A stretch of DNA of 55,812 bases from contig JAQGOE010000122.1 in NCBI GenBank assembly GCA_028293725.1, positions 1 to 55,812 on the forward strand, read 5' to 3'. Positions 1 through 9,112 of the stretch are shown here, one piece after another. The notes beneath the pieces were generated by a model. It was not told where the DNA came from. It saw nothing but the letters and a program-made list of their open reading frames with translations, and did no database searches. The stretch is from Gammaproteobacteria bacterium (GTDB taxonomy: Bacteria; Pseudomonadota; Gammaproteobacteria; Steroidobacterales; Steroidobacteraceae). Numbering within the stretch: the first letter of the stretch is position 1; each line of letters starts with the position of its first letter. The translations under genes and the position numbers were made by a program.

Positions 1-376
1 CGTCCCAACCGCGACCCTGGTCATCGCGTTCGCCACGGCCTGCGGCACTCTTTCCGTCACCGGCTCCTCGCATCACTGGCAGCAGCTCGAGTTGTGTCGG
101 CAGCCGCAATAGCCCGAGGTCGGTCGAGTCTGTTTGCAACACGTCGGGCTTAAACACCGACACGATCTCATCGATGTCCTGCTGGCTCGGATGCCGTGTA
201 ACCGCCACGCAAAGCGCCCGACCTCGCGCCGGCGCCGCGAGGCGCAGCGCCACGTCGGCGCTCACCTGCCGCACCGATTTCGCAAACACGAAGCCAATCG
301 CGTCCGCGCCCGCATCAAGCGCCGCGGTGACGGCTTCGGGCGTGGTCAGGCCGCAGATTTTGATCCACATCGTCAT
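1..376 (-). CDS. trpF: phosphoribosylanthranilate isomerase TrpF (3' end beyond window)
   Basis: Isomerises phosphoribosylanthranilate to CdRP in tryptophan synthesis. The reading frame begins MTMWIKICGLTTPEAV and continues with GADAIGFVFAKSVRQ, matching the KICG and GF.F..S.R blocks at the N terminus of the TIM-barrel isomerase family. The ATG overlaps the trpC stop in a TCAT/ATGA four-base overlap, so the two are translationally coupled. About 125 codons are present and the C-terminal part runs off the left edge. A second ATG two codons downstream is an equally possible start. It is the last visible gene of the trpLEGDCF operon; trpB and trpA may follow outside the window. Confidence 0.9.
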   Translation of the reverse strand, partial: MTMWIKICGLTTPEAVTAALDAGADAIGFVFAKSVRQVSADVALRLAAPARGRALCVAVTRHPSQQDIDEIVSVFKPDVLQTDSTDLGLLRLPTQLELLPVMRGAGDGKSAAGRGERDDQGRGWD

Positions 377-1209
377 GTGCTCGCGCGCGCTCCACGCCCT
401 GCATCCAACATGGCAGCCGCCAACGCGCGAGGATCTCCCCCCTGCATCAGCGCGCTTCCAACTAGCGCAAGCTCATAGCCCGCCGCAGCCAGGCGCCGCG
501 CATCCTCAGCCGTGATCACTCCGCTCTCGGCCACGCGTGGCACCGACGTCGGCAGCAGGTGCGCCAACTCGTCGAGCCGCCGCGGAACGATCTGCAACGT
601 CGAGAGGTCGCGGCAGTTCACCCCGGCCAACATCTCGACCCCGCTCGACGCGTGGCGCTCAACAATCGCATGCATCAGCTCGATATCGCTTTCATCAAAG
701 GCTTCCAGCAACACAAACAGCTTCAATTCGCGCGCCCGCTCGATGAGGGCGTCGAGGGCATCCCTCGGCAGCATGCGCAGAATCGCAAGCACTCCGCCGG
801 CACCCGCAAGACGCGCCTCCGTGACCTGGTAACGATCGACGAGAAAGTCCTTCCTCATCGCCGGCACGCCAAGAGGCGTCAGAACCTGCGTGGCGAGTTC
901 GAGGTGCGCCATCGAGCCATCGAACCGACTCGGCTCCGTCAACACCGACACAGCCGCAGCGCCCGCCCGCGCGTACGCGCTTACTCGCGCGCTGACATCC
1001 TCATCACCCGACTTGAGCTGCCCAACCGCCGGCGATCGCAGCTTCATCTCCGCGATGAGATCGAAGCCCGCAGGATGACGCCGCAACCGCGCCGGAATCG
1101 GCGACGCAAGCGCTCGTGCCAACAGGTCCGCGTCGGAGCACGCACGCCGCGCCACGTCCACCCGCTGCCGACTCCCTGCCGCCATTTGTTCGAGAAAACC
1201 CGCGCTCAT
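373..1209 (-). CDS. trpC: indole-3-glycerol phosphate synthase TrpC
   Basis: Converts CdRP to indole-3-glycerol phosphate with loss of CO2 and water. The 278 residues match the stand-alone TrpC length. Family blocks seen: AEMKLRSP near residue 53, MRKDFLVDRYQVTEARLAGA near 120, LLEAFDES, GVNCRDLSTL near 195, and AESGVITAEDARRL followed by LVGSALMQG near the phosphate site. It overlaps trpD upstream and trpF downstream by four bases each, indicating a tightly coupled operon. The GVNCRDL block has C and D where many homologues have N, a conservative variation. Confidence 0.96.
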   Translation of the reverse strand: MSAGFLEQMAAGSRQRVDVARRACSDADLLARALASPIPARLRRHPAGFDLIAEMKLRSPAVGQLKSGDEDVSARVSAYARAGAAAVSVLTEPSRFDGSMAHLELATQVLTPLGVPAMRKDFLVDRYQVTEARLAGAGGVLAILRMLPRDALDALIERARELKLFVLLEAFDESDIELMHAIVERHASSGVEMLAGVNCRDLSTLQIVPRRLDELAHLLPTSVPRVAESGVITAEDARRLAAAGYELALVGSALMQGGDPRALAAAMLDAGRGARAST

Positions 1210-2216
1210 TGCGCCAATGCCTCCAACACCCGCCGGGCCGCGCCACTCTCAATCGCGTGCGCCGCACGCTCAACACCCTCGCGAGGGTGCCGTACCTCCC
1301 CAACCACCTCGAGCGCCAACGCCGTCCCGAGCAACAAACAATCCCTATGCGGCCCCCGGTCCCGCCCCTCCAACACCGCCTTTAACTCGCCGGCGTTGTG
1401 CTGCGCGTCGCCCCCGGCAAGGTCGGCGGACTTACAAGGGCCGAAGCCATAATCCTCGGGCCGCCGTATCCCCACCTCCACCCGACCCGGACGAACATCG
1501 AATACCGTGAAAGGCCCGATGGGCGTCGGCTCATCCCAGCCTTCAGCGCCATGGACCACGAATGTCCGCTCAATCGGCATGCCCGCGATCGTCTCCGCGA
1601 TGAGTTTGGCCACATCGAGACTGAACGCGCCGATGAGGTGAAACGGCGGTCCCGCGGGATTGGTCAACGGCCCGAGGATGTTGAATATCGTGCGCACACC
1701 CAGCGCCGCCCGCACGGGCGCGATTGCCTTCATCGCCGGGTGATAATGCGGCGCGAACAGAAATGTGAAATTCGCCGCGGCCAGGCAGTCGGCCACACCC
1801 CGCTCATCCAGCGGAATCTTCATGCCGAGCACCTCGAGCACATCCGCGCTACCCGCGCGGCTCGAGATCGAGCGATTGCCATGTTTCAATACGGGCACGC
1901 CGCACGCGGCAGTCAACAGGGCACTTCCTGTTGAAATATTGAGGCTACCGGATGCGTCGCCCCCAGTCCCCACGATATCGATAGCGCGCAGCCCAGCGGG
2001 AATCGCGGGTCTGCGTGCTAGGCGACGCATTGCTGAGGCGAATCCGCGCAGTTCGTCTGCGACGACGCCCTTGGTCCGCAACGCCGCCAGAATTGCACCC
2101 GCCATGACGGGCGACCCTTCCGGATTTGTCAGATGCGCGAGCAACTCCTCCGCCTCGACCTGCGAAAGATCGCGGCGCTCGAGCAAGCGCTCCAGAAATT
2201 CACGCGGAGACGACAT
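1206..2216 (-). CDS. trpD: anthranilate phosphoribosyltransferase TrpD
   Basis: Transfers phosphoribose from PRPP to anthranilate. The PRPP-binding glycine loop [17 protein letters not shown] and the [21 protein letters not shown] block are both intact. The frame is open to 2267, but the start at 2216 ([12 protein letters not shown]) is preferred. It has GGAG six bases upstream and gives about 336 residues, the usual length, and it still overlaps the 3' end of trpG by 17 bases. The stop overlaps trpC by four bases. Second enzyme of the pathway in a contiguous EGDCF order. Confidence 0.95.
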   Translation of the reverse strand: MSSPREFLERLLERRDLSQVEAEELLAHLTNPEGSPVMAGAILAALRTKGVVADELRGFASAMRRLARRPAIPAGLRAIDIVGTGGDASGSLNISTGSALLTAACGVPVLKHGNRSISSRAGSADVLEVLGMKIPLDERGVADCLAAANFTFLFAPHYHPAMKAIAPVRAALGVRTIFNILGPLTNPAGPPFHLIGAFSLDVAKLIAETIAGMPIERTFVVHGAEGWDEPTPIGPFTVFDVRPGRVEVGIRRPEDYGFGPCKSADLAGGDAQHNAGELKAVLEGRDRGPHRDCLLLGTALALEVVGEVRHPREGVERAAHAIESGAARRVLEALAQ

Positions 2217-2825
2217 CACCCGCTCCAATTGACGACCCGCGCGCCCGCTCTCCCCCGGCGAAGGCAAGGAAGTTCTTCAGCAGCGCCGGCCCGTCGGGTG
2301 TCAGGATGCTTTCTGGATGAAACTGCACACCCTCCACCATCAGTGCGCGATGACGCACAGCCATGATCTCGCCCTCCGCGGTTCGGGCGCTCACCTCGAG
2401 CTCCGGCGGCAGAGTCTCCGGCGCGGCGATAAGGGAGTGATATCGGCCTACTTCGCACGGCTGCGGCAATCCCGTGAACAACGTGTTGCCGTCGTGTTGA
2501 ATGACAGACGTCTTGCCATGCATGAGACGCCCAGCGCGCACGACCTTACCCCCGAACACCTCGACGATCGACTGGTGACCGAGACACACTCCCAACACCG
2601 GCAGACGCCCGGCAAACGCGCGAATCATGTCCATCGACACGCCGGCATCGTAAGGAGTGCCGGGACCCGGGGAGATACACAGATGAGACGGCGCGAACGC
2701 CAGCGCCTCATCGACGGTCATCGCGTCGTTGCGATACACGTGCACATCCGCGCCGAGCACGAGAAACGCCTGCACGAGGTTGTAGGTAAACGAATCGTAG
2801 TTATCAATCAACAGCAGCCGCGGCT

Positions 2826-2829
<4 letters not shown>
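2200..2829 (-). CDS. trpG: anthranilate synthase component II, glutamine amidotransferase
   Basis: Class I glutamine amidotransferase that supplies ammonia to TrpE. Seen: [12 protein letters not shown] at the N terminus, ISPGPGTP, the nucleophile block GVCLGHQSI with Cys near residue 82, and the His-Glu pair in VQFHPESIL near residue 172. Such subunits often also serve PabB (p-aminobenzoate synthesis), so a dual TrpG/PabA role is possible. It overlaps trpE by four bases upstream and trpD downstream. The 209 residues are slightly longer than typical because of a C-terminal tail after NFLAFAGG. Confidence 0.95.
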
Positions 2830-4214
<1,385 letters not shown>

Positions 4215-4263
4215 CGCTCTCTCCAATACCGACAGACCGAATACCGCAAACCTCACAGGCAAC

Positions 4264-4303
4264 AAAAAACCCATCCCGGGGTCATTCCGGAGATGGGTTT
4301 TTT
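4264..4303 (-). terminator. trp attenuator terminator
   Basis: Intrinsic terminator between trpL and trpE on the minus strand. The arms AAAAAACCCATC and GATGGGTTTTTT are perfectly complementary over 12 bases, with two more CC/GG pairs inside and a T run after the stem. Its 5' arm (4297-4288, CCCATCTCCG on the transcript) can instead pair with CGGAGTGGG inside the trpL reading frame (4355-4347), with one bulged base. That gives the mutually exclusive antiterminator expected of attenuation. Confidence 0.88.
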
Positions 4304-4335
4304 GCAAGCCGTGAGATTCGTTTAGTCGCGCGAAA

Positions 4336-4407
4336 CTAGCGGGCCGCCCACTCCGTATGTGAGGTGCGCCACCACCAGACCGTCAAGTTGTTGAACTGCT
4401 GCGACAT
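4336..4407 (-). CDS. trpL: trp operon leader peptide TrpL
   Basis: A 23-codon reading frame immediately upstream of the attenuator hairpin. It begins MSQQFNNLTV and then has three consecutive tryptophan codons, with a fourth Trp at residue 20 before the final Ala-Ala-Arg and TAG. Four Trp in 23 residues, ending 32 bases before the terminator, identify it as the ribosome-stalling peptide of transcription attenuation. When charged tRNA-Trp is scarce, the ribosome would stop at codons 11-13. That leaves the CGGAGTGGG segment around codons 18-21 free to form the antiterminator. No strong Shine-Dalgarno is seen, and the predicted promoter places the 5' end at or within a few bases of the ATG. Confidence 0.9.
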   Translation of the reverse strand: MSQQFNNLTVWWWRTSHTEWAAR

Positions 4408-4416
4408 GTGCTGCCG

Positions 4417-4446
4417 AGTATCGCCGGGGCCCGGCTTGGCCGTCAA
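4417..4446 (-). promoter_or_regulatory. probable sigma-70 promoter of the trp operon
   Basis: On the minus strand TTGACG (4446-4441) and GATACT (4422-4417) are separated by 18 bases. These match the -35 consensus at five of six and the -10 consensus at four of six positions. The distance from the -10 box to the trpL ATG is only nine bases, so the transcript would be leaderless or nearly so. Confidence 0.55.
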
Positions 4447-4527
4447 GACAATCCAAGGATTGTGTGAAACGCCCCGGCCCCTGTCGGCTAAAATGGCCGC
4501 CCCGCAGCGACTGACCGAAGACCCCAA

Positions 4528-4869
4528 ATGAGTTTCAAAGACCTGCTCGCGAACTGGCGTGAGACCGCGGCACAGCCACGCACCGCGACGGAATACGCCG
4601 TCCGCCTGCCGCTCGACGATGCCGCCCGCCTCGCCGCCCTGACCGAAATGTTCCCCGGACGCACGTCCGAGCAGCTCATCACCGATCTGCTAGCCACGGC
4701 GCTGCAGGAGATCGAGACCTCCATGCCTTACATCGCAGGCAAAAAGGTCATCTCGAGTGACGAGCAGGGCGATCCGATCTTCGAAGACATTGGTCTTACG
4801 CCCCGCTTCATGGAACTCACTCGCAAAAATCGGAAAAAGCTCGAGGCAGAGCTTCCAAAAGCCAAGTAG
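4528..4869 (+). CDS. conserved hypothetical protein, small RHH-like
   Basis: A 113-residue soluble protein diverging from the trp operon. The stretch EYAVRLPLDDAARLAAL followed by MFPGRTSEQLITDLL resembles a ribbon-helix-helix type fold: a short strand and then helices with a turn. I recall similar small proteins in pseudomonads that carry misleading pilin-assembly names, but no function can be read from the sequence. There is no signal peptide or membrane segment. The ATG at 4528 lies in the 120-base spacer shared with the trp promoter. The C terminus is strongly basic (RKNRKKLEAELPKAK). Confidence 0.75.
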   Translation: MSFKDLLANWRETAAQPRTATEYAVRLPLDDAARLAALTEMFPGRTSEQLITDLLATALQEIETSMPYIAGKKVISSDEQGDPIFEDIGLTPRFMELTRKNRKKLEAELPKAK

Positions 4870-5030
4870 TCTCAGTTGACCTGTAGCGGTGCGTGGCCCG
4901 GCATGAAGGGTGCGCACTCAAGGTGCACGGGCGCACAGTCAACCCGCTCAGCCCGTGCGACGTTAGATTATTTAAGCGGAACCCCACTGAGGGGGAGGCG
5001 TTCGATTTGAGACATGGCGGTGTGCAATTG

Positions 5031-5492
5031 ATGAGTGATGTAATCAAGGGAACAGTGGCAGGAGGCGTAGCTACAGCGGTGCTGTCGGTAGTGATGCTGC
5101 TCATTGGCGCCACCGGATTCGAGCCCCAGCTGGAGCTGACGCGGATGCTGCTGACGCTGCTGGATGAGCCAACGTCACAGTACGCGCTAGGCTGGGCCCT
5201 GCACATCATGATCGGGTCGGTCGTTCTGGGTGGATTTTTCTCGTACATCGAGCCGCGCCTCGGGGCCGATACTCACACGAAGAGCGGCGTTCTCTACGGC
5301 ATCGTCACTTGGCTCGTGGTGATGCTGGTGTTCCTGCCGGCCGCCGGCGCCGGGTATTTCGGGTTCCAGCTTTCGGTGTTCGCTCCCCTGGTCACGCTAG
5401 CGTTGCATGTCCTGTACGGCGGCGTGCTGGGCTGGACCTACGGCAAGCTGGCGCCCACGCACAACCCGTTTACGAAGCATCATCCCGCCTGA
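5031..5492 (+). CDS. DUF6789-like small integral membrane protein
   Basis: About 153 residues with four hydrophobic segments, near residues 6-27, 55-75, 90-110 and 118-138. The pattern (MSDVIKGTVAGG start, W.LH..IG, G..YGI..W, PMAGAG-like LPAAGAGYFG, LHVLYGGVLGW) matches small four-helix proteins annotated DUF6789, whose function is unknown. The start is uncertain. The ATG at 5031 has no good ribosome site, whereas a TTG at 5007 in the same frame has GGAGG eight bases upstream and would add eight residues. The neighbouring genes give no functional clue. Confidence 0.75.
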   Translation: MSDVIKGTVAGGVATAVLSVVMLLIGATGFEPQLELTRMLLTLLDEPTSQYALGWALHIMIGSVVLGGFFSYIEPRLGADTHTKSGVLYGIVTWLVVMLVFLPAAGAGYFGFQLSVFAPLVTLALHVLYGGVLGWTYGKLAPTHNPFTKHHPA

Positions 5493-5676
5493 GCTGCCAG
5501 GCTGACCTGCCAGCCCGGCGCCGACCTGACACGTCTACCCGGGCCATCTGTTACATCACCGATTGAGCGCCCGCAGCCCGCGCACGGCCCCACCCTGGGG
5601 CGGCGTGCCCACAACCGTGTGACTAATGCTCCCTCACTGCGGCACAATCGCGGCCTCAACGCGCCCGAGGCCCATC

Positions 5677-6159
5677 ATGCCCTCCTTCGACACCGTCTCC
5701 GAGCTCAATGCCCATGAAGTCGCCAACGCGGTCGATCAGGCCAACCGCGAGCTCGGTCAGCGCTTCGACTTCAAGGACACCGGCGCGGTGTTCGAGCTCG
5801 AGGAGTTCACCGTCAAACTCAAGGCCGAAGTGGATTTCCAGCTCAAGCAGATGTTGGAGATCCTGAAACTGCGCCTCTCCAAGCGCGGCATCGACCTGAG
5901 CTGCATCGAAGTCAAAGATGCCGTGACCAACCTCGCCTCGGCCCAGCAGGATGTAATCCTCAAACAAGGCCTCGACCAGGAAGTGGGCAAGAAACTGATC
6001 CGCATGATCAAGGACTCGAAGCTCAAGGTGCAGGCCAGCCTCCAGGGCGACAAGGTTCGCATCACCGGCAAGAGCCGCGACGACCTGCAGTCCGCGATGC
6101 AACTGTTACGTGCGTCGAAGGTGGAGATGCCGCTGCAGTTCAATAACTTTCGCGACTGA
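5677..6159 (+). CDS. yajQ: YajQ family nucleotide-binding protein
   Basis: 160-residue cytosolic protein starting MPSFDTVSELNAHEVANAVDQ, the family signature, followed by RFDFKDTGA and ending MPLQFNNFRD. Two ferredoxin-like domains are expected. Homologues in Xanthomonas and Pseudomonas bind cyclic di-GMP and act with a transcription factor, so this may be one of several c-di-GMP receptors in the window. The frame is open upstream to 5626, but the conserved N terminus fixes the start at 5677. Its last 20 bases overlap the convergent btuF-like gene. Confidence 0.93.
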   Translation: MPSFDTVSELNAHEVANAVDQANRELGQRFDFKDTGAVFELEEFTVKLKAEVDFQLKQMLEILKLRLSKRGIDLSCIEVKDAVTNLASAQQDVILKQGLDQEVGKKLIRMIKDSKLKVQASLQGDKVRITGKSRDDLQSAMQLLRASKVEMPLQFNNFRD

Positions 6160-7204
6160 CACCCGTGCGGCCGGCGCCTTCGCGACCGGCACCACCGGCG
6201 GCCGCCAGCGCCTTGCACAACGCCTCTGTCGCCAGCACGACACTCGGCCCCAGCCGGTTGAGCCTCTGATCCTCGAATGCGACGAGCCGCCCGGTGCGCA
6301 CAGCGTTGAGACTTCCGAATCGTTTCCATTCAGCGAGCCAACTCGCCCCCTCGCCTGGCGGCGCCGACGCCACGATAATGTCGGGGTTGCGAGCGATCAC
6401 GGCCTCGGTACTGATGACCGGACCCAACTCTTTCAAATCTCCAAACACGTTGCGGACCCCGCAGGAAGTCAACGCATCGCTCATCAGGTGCCCACCCCCG
6501 ACGGTGTAGATCGGACGATTCCAGACCTCGAGCAACACGGTTGGGGGAGCGGCGGCGCCGGTCGTTGGCATGCCGGCCACCGTTGCGTCGGTCGCCGTCG
6601 CGCCAGCCGCGGGTACGCCGGCCGCGCGCCTCCCTCCACCGTACTCGCGAGTTATTCGGGCGAGTTCTGCCGACAGCGCGCGCGCCGCCTGCTCGGCTGT
6701 TGACTCATCGGAGGTCAACGCCCCAAGCCGCCGCAGAGAGCCGGGCAGATCCGCGAGCCGATTGACCTGCTGTCGATAGATCGGAATTCCCAGCCGCGCG
6801 ATCTTCTCGATTTGCGCCGGATTACCCCCGCCGGGCCAAGCCACCACCAAGTCAGGATGCAGCGCGACGAGCCGCTCCATATCGATGGCCGTGACGTCCC
6901 CAATTCGTGGAACTCGTTTAGCCGCGGCCGGCTCGTCGGAAAAGTCGACGGTCGCAATGAGACGATCGCCCGCGCCGGCGGCGAACAGCATTTCAGTCGC
7001 GCTGGGCGCCAGGCTGATGATGCGCTGGGGTAGGTTGGGAAGCGTTACGCGTTGGCCGGTGTCGTCGGTAACAGTGGTCGCGGCAAGAGCAGTCGCGGAC
7101 ACGAATTGGCAAGCGAGCCCCCAACTCATCGCCTGTGCCGTGATCAACACGATCACACGCAGTCGCGCGCTTACACTGCGACTCGGCTGCCTGGCGCCAC
7201 TCAC
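6140..7204 (-). CDS. btuF: periplasmic BtuF-like substrate-binding protein
   Basis: 354 residues with an N-terminal signal segment ending near the Ala-rich TALA around residue 42. The helical-backbone binding fold of vitamin B12, haem or siderophore ABC receptors follows. Seen: RIISLAPSATEMLFAAGAGDRL, VPRIGDVTAIDMERLVALHPDLVVAW, and the C-terminal lobe with NPDIIVASAP. An Ala/Thr/Pro-rich insert of about 30 residues near 200-230 is unusual for the family. Adjacent transporter genes are absent. The start overlaps the upstream Nudix gene by four bases, suggesting co-transcription. Cobalamin is the most likely ligand, but ligand identity is inferred only. Confidence 0.82.
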   Translation of the reverse strand: MSGARQPSRSVSARLRVIVLITAQAMSWGLACQFVSATALAATTVTDDTGQRVTLPNLPQRIISLAPSATEMLFAAGAGDRLIATVDFSDEPAAAKRVPRIGDVTAIDMERLVALHPDLVVAWPGGGNPAQIEKIARLGIPIYRQQVNRLADLPGSLRRLGALTSDESTAEQAARALSAELARITREYGGGRRAAGVPAAGATATDATVAGMPTTGAAAPPTVLLEVWNRPIYTVGGGHLMSDALTSCGVRNVFGDLKELGPVISTEAVIARNPDIIVASAPPGEGASWLAEWKRFGSLNAVRTGRLVAFEDQRLNRLGPSVVLATEALCKALAAAGGAGREGAGRTGVSRESY

Positions 7205-7647
7205 GCCGGCTCATCCGCAATTCCCAACTTCCCCGCCGCCCACCGCACAATAGGCGCCACTCGCGGCGAAGAGAGCGACAGCGCCCCAGCCAGATCCAAC
7301 CACCGCGATTCATCATGCTCCGGCCTCCCGAGCTCGGGGCTCACCGGTAACGTAATGTGTTCTGTGTGCGTCTCCCCGACGTAGTACCGCGCTACTTTGT
7401 TGTTGCTGTAGGGTGCGGTCTCACGATACTCCTCACCCCAGGTGAACTGCAGATCGTTAATCAGCGTTTCTTCCCGCACTTCACGGCGGGCCGCCGCAAG
7501 CGGCTCCTCGCCCGGTTCCAGCACTCCCTTCGGAAAATCCCAGTTGCGATACGCACGCAACATCAGAAACAACCAGCCCGTGGGGCCACGCCTGACGACA
7601 ACCACTCCTGCAGAAAGGCGCGGCGCACGAGCGGTTCGTTCAGGCAT
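7201..7647 (-). CDS. Nudix hydrolase
   Basis: 148 residues with a complete Nudix box, G-x5-E-x7-REVREE, in GVLEPGEEPLAAARREVREET at residues 43-63. The preceding FPKG and the aromatic YRETAPYSNNKVARYY section resemble the diadenosine-polyphosphate and bis-phosphoinositol type hydrolases, which cleave X-linked nucleoside diphosphates using Mg2+. Substrate cannot be assigned. It is the promoter-proximal gene of a two-gene unit with the BtuF-like protein, sharing a four-base overlap. The initiating ATG at 7647 follows a 64-base gap from ahpD. Confidence 0.85.
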   Translation of the reverse strand: MPERTARAPRLSAGVVVVRRGPTGWLFLMLRAYRNWDFPKGVLEPGEEPLAAARREVREETLINDLQFTWGEEYRETAPYSNNKVARYYVGETHTEHITLPVSPELGRPEHDESRWLDLAGALSLSSPRVAPIVRWAAGKLGIADEPA

Positions 7648-7711
7648 TCTTCACCCCACGAGCTTCGGCCCGCTCGCACCTCTACAAGTGAGCTGACGGG
7701 CGGTGTTGTTA

Positions 7712-8278
7712 TCAGGCGGCCTGGGCTGCTCCCGTGCCGGCCTCGAGCTTGGCGCTTTCCAGCACCCGAGCGACCGCATGCACCGTGGCGGCAATGCGAA
7801 CCGCACTCTGCACCGTTTCTCGGGTGAACTCGTGCTTACGCAATTGACGCTCGTGCGAGGCCACACAAGTGCCACAGCCATTGATAGCAGAAACCGCTAG
7901 CGAGAGCAGCTCGAAATCGACCTTGTCGATGCCGGGGTTGCCAATCACGTTCATGCGCAAGCGGGCGGGCAGCTGCGCGTACTCCGGATCTTCCACGAGA
8001 TGAAGGAAGCGGTAGTAGACATTATTCATGCCCATGACCGCGGCCGCGGCCCGCGCGCCATTCACATAGGCGGCGTCAAGGTGAGTGGCGGCAAGCGCCT
8101 CGATATCACGCGTGAGCTCCCCGTTACGGGATGCGATCGCCGACGCGAGAGCCACTGCCCAGATCTGCTTTTCCGACAGTCCAGGCGCGCCGCTCGTCGT
8201 CAGCACCGAGCCGAGATTGAGGCGCAGATCCCGAGCGTAGTCCGGAATGGCGTCCCGAATAGTGTCAAGAGTAATCAT
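7712..8278 (-). CDS. ahpD: alkylhydroperoxidase AhpD
   Basis: 188 residues, all-helical AhpD family. The redox CxxC with its downstream His appears as CGTCVASHE near residue 130 and forms the thiol relay. In mycobacteria AhpD recycles AhpC. The frame is open further upstream to 8371, but the ATG at 8278 is chosen because GGAGG lies ten bases before it and the product begins MITLDTIRDAIPDYARDL, the family N terminus. It lies 163 bases downstream of ahpC on the same strand, so the two probably form one peroxide-stress unit under OxyR. Confidence 0.93.
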   Translation of the reverse strand: MITLDTIRDAIPDYARDLRLNLGSVLTTSGAPGLSEKQIWAVALASAIASRNGELTRDIEALAATHLDAAYVNGARAAAAVMGMNNVYYRFLHLVEDPEYAQLPARLRMNVIGNPGIDKVDFELLSLAVSAINGCGTCVASHERQLRKHEFTRETVQSAVRIAATVHAVARVLESAKLEAGTGAAQAA

Positions 8279-8441
8279 CGTTTCAAGTCCTCCACAACCG
8301 GCGGCCGGCATCCCGGGGCCCGGCCTACTGGGGCTGGCGCACCGGGGTCGCTCGAACGTGACCGCCGGCATGCCAGGGCCCGGTAGCCCGGCCGCTGAGT
8401 TTGTTTGTTAGTCGTTCAGAGACTGACAGGCCTCCTGAAGC

Positions 8442-8981
8442 TTAGGCAGCCTTCAGGGTGTCCTCGCCCTTCTTCCAATTGCAGGGGCACAGCTCGTCCG
8501 TCTGCAGCGCATCCAACACGCGAATCACTTCCTCCGGGTTACGTCCAACGTTGAGGTCCGTGACGTAGACGAAGCGGATGACACCCTGCGGGTCGACGAT
8601 GTACGTCGCGCGCTGCGCCACACCAGCTTCCGGATCCAGGATGCCGAGGCGGGTAGTCAGCTCGCGCTTGAGGTCCGAGAGCATCGGGAAGGGGAGGTTC
8701 TTCAACTCGTCCTTCGTGCTACGCCAGGCGAGATGCACGAACTCGCTGTCAATGCTGACGCCGAGTACCTGGGCGTCACGCGCCTTGAACTCCTTGTCGA
8801 GCTTGCCGAACGCAGCAATCTCGGTGGGGCACACGAACGTGAAGTCCTTGGGCCAGAAGAATACGACCTTCCACTTGCCGGGAAAGCTGTCCTGGGTGAA
8901 GGGCTGGAACGCCTTGTCCATATCGCTCGACACGACGCCCGTAAGGGAATATTCCGGAAAACGCTGACCAATGCCTGACAT
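8442..8981 (-). CDS. ahpC: alkyl hydroperoxide reductase AhpC (2-Cys peroxiredoxin)
   Basis: 179 residues, thioredoxin fold. The peroxidatic cysteine is in DFTFVCPTE near residue 51, and the C-terminal resolving region is CPCNWKKGE. The CPC pair resembles AhpC proteins that are recycled by AhpD rather than AhpF, consistent with ahpD next door. The start at 8981 is chosen because GGAG lies nine bases upstream; a TTG two codons earlier is too close to it. Divergent from oxyR with a 131-base spacer, the usual arrangement for OxyR-activated peroxidase genes. Confidence 0.95.
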   Translation of the reverse strand: MSGIGQRFPEYSLTGVVSSDMDKAFQPFTQDSFPGKWKVVFFWPKDFTFVCPTEIAAFGKLDKEFKARDAQVLGVSIDSEFVHLAWRSTKDELKNLPFPMLSDLKRELTTRLGILDPEAGVAQRATYIVDPQGVIRFVYVTDLNVGRNPEEVIRVLDALQTDELCPCNWKKGEDTLKAA

Positions 8982-9051
8982 GTGCAAAAGCTCCTTCGAT
9001 AGGGGTTGTCTATGAGTCCCTCACGGGATGCGGGAGATGGTGAGGCCCGAC

Positions 9052-9112
9052 CCGCTATTATTCCAATCGATTAACTTTATAATATCGATAGACGCCATAT
9101 ATCGGATGAACC
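9052..9112. promoter_or_regulatory. ahpC/oxyR divergent control region
   Basis: The 131-base spacer between ahpC and oxyR is A/T-rich in its oxyR-proximal half. It has a perfect TATAAT at 9078-9083 on the plus strand, 29 bases before the oxyR ATG. Two ATCGAT direct repeats flank it, and distant CTAT and ATAG blocks could be halves of an OxyR site. An exact OxyR operator cannot be fixed by eye. Confidence 0.45.

Noticed and set aside
206..216. ACGCAAAGC motif like the GEMM-I core
   Set aside because: It is inside trpF and lacks the tetraloop stem and the 3' AGCGGG part.
559..1452. Plus-strand open frame of 297 codons over trpC/trpD
   Set aside because: It is antisense to well-conserved trp genes; its composition is that of a shadow frame and it has no known domain.
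4215..4307. N-terminal extension of trpE
   Set aside because: It would place the start codon inside the attenuator hairpin. The ribosome-site-bearing TTG at 4214 keeps all conserved residues.
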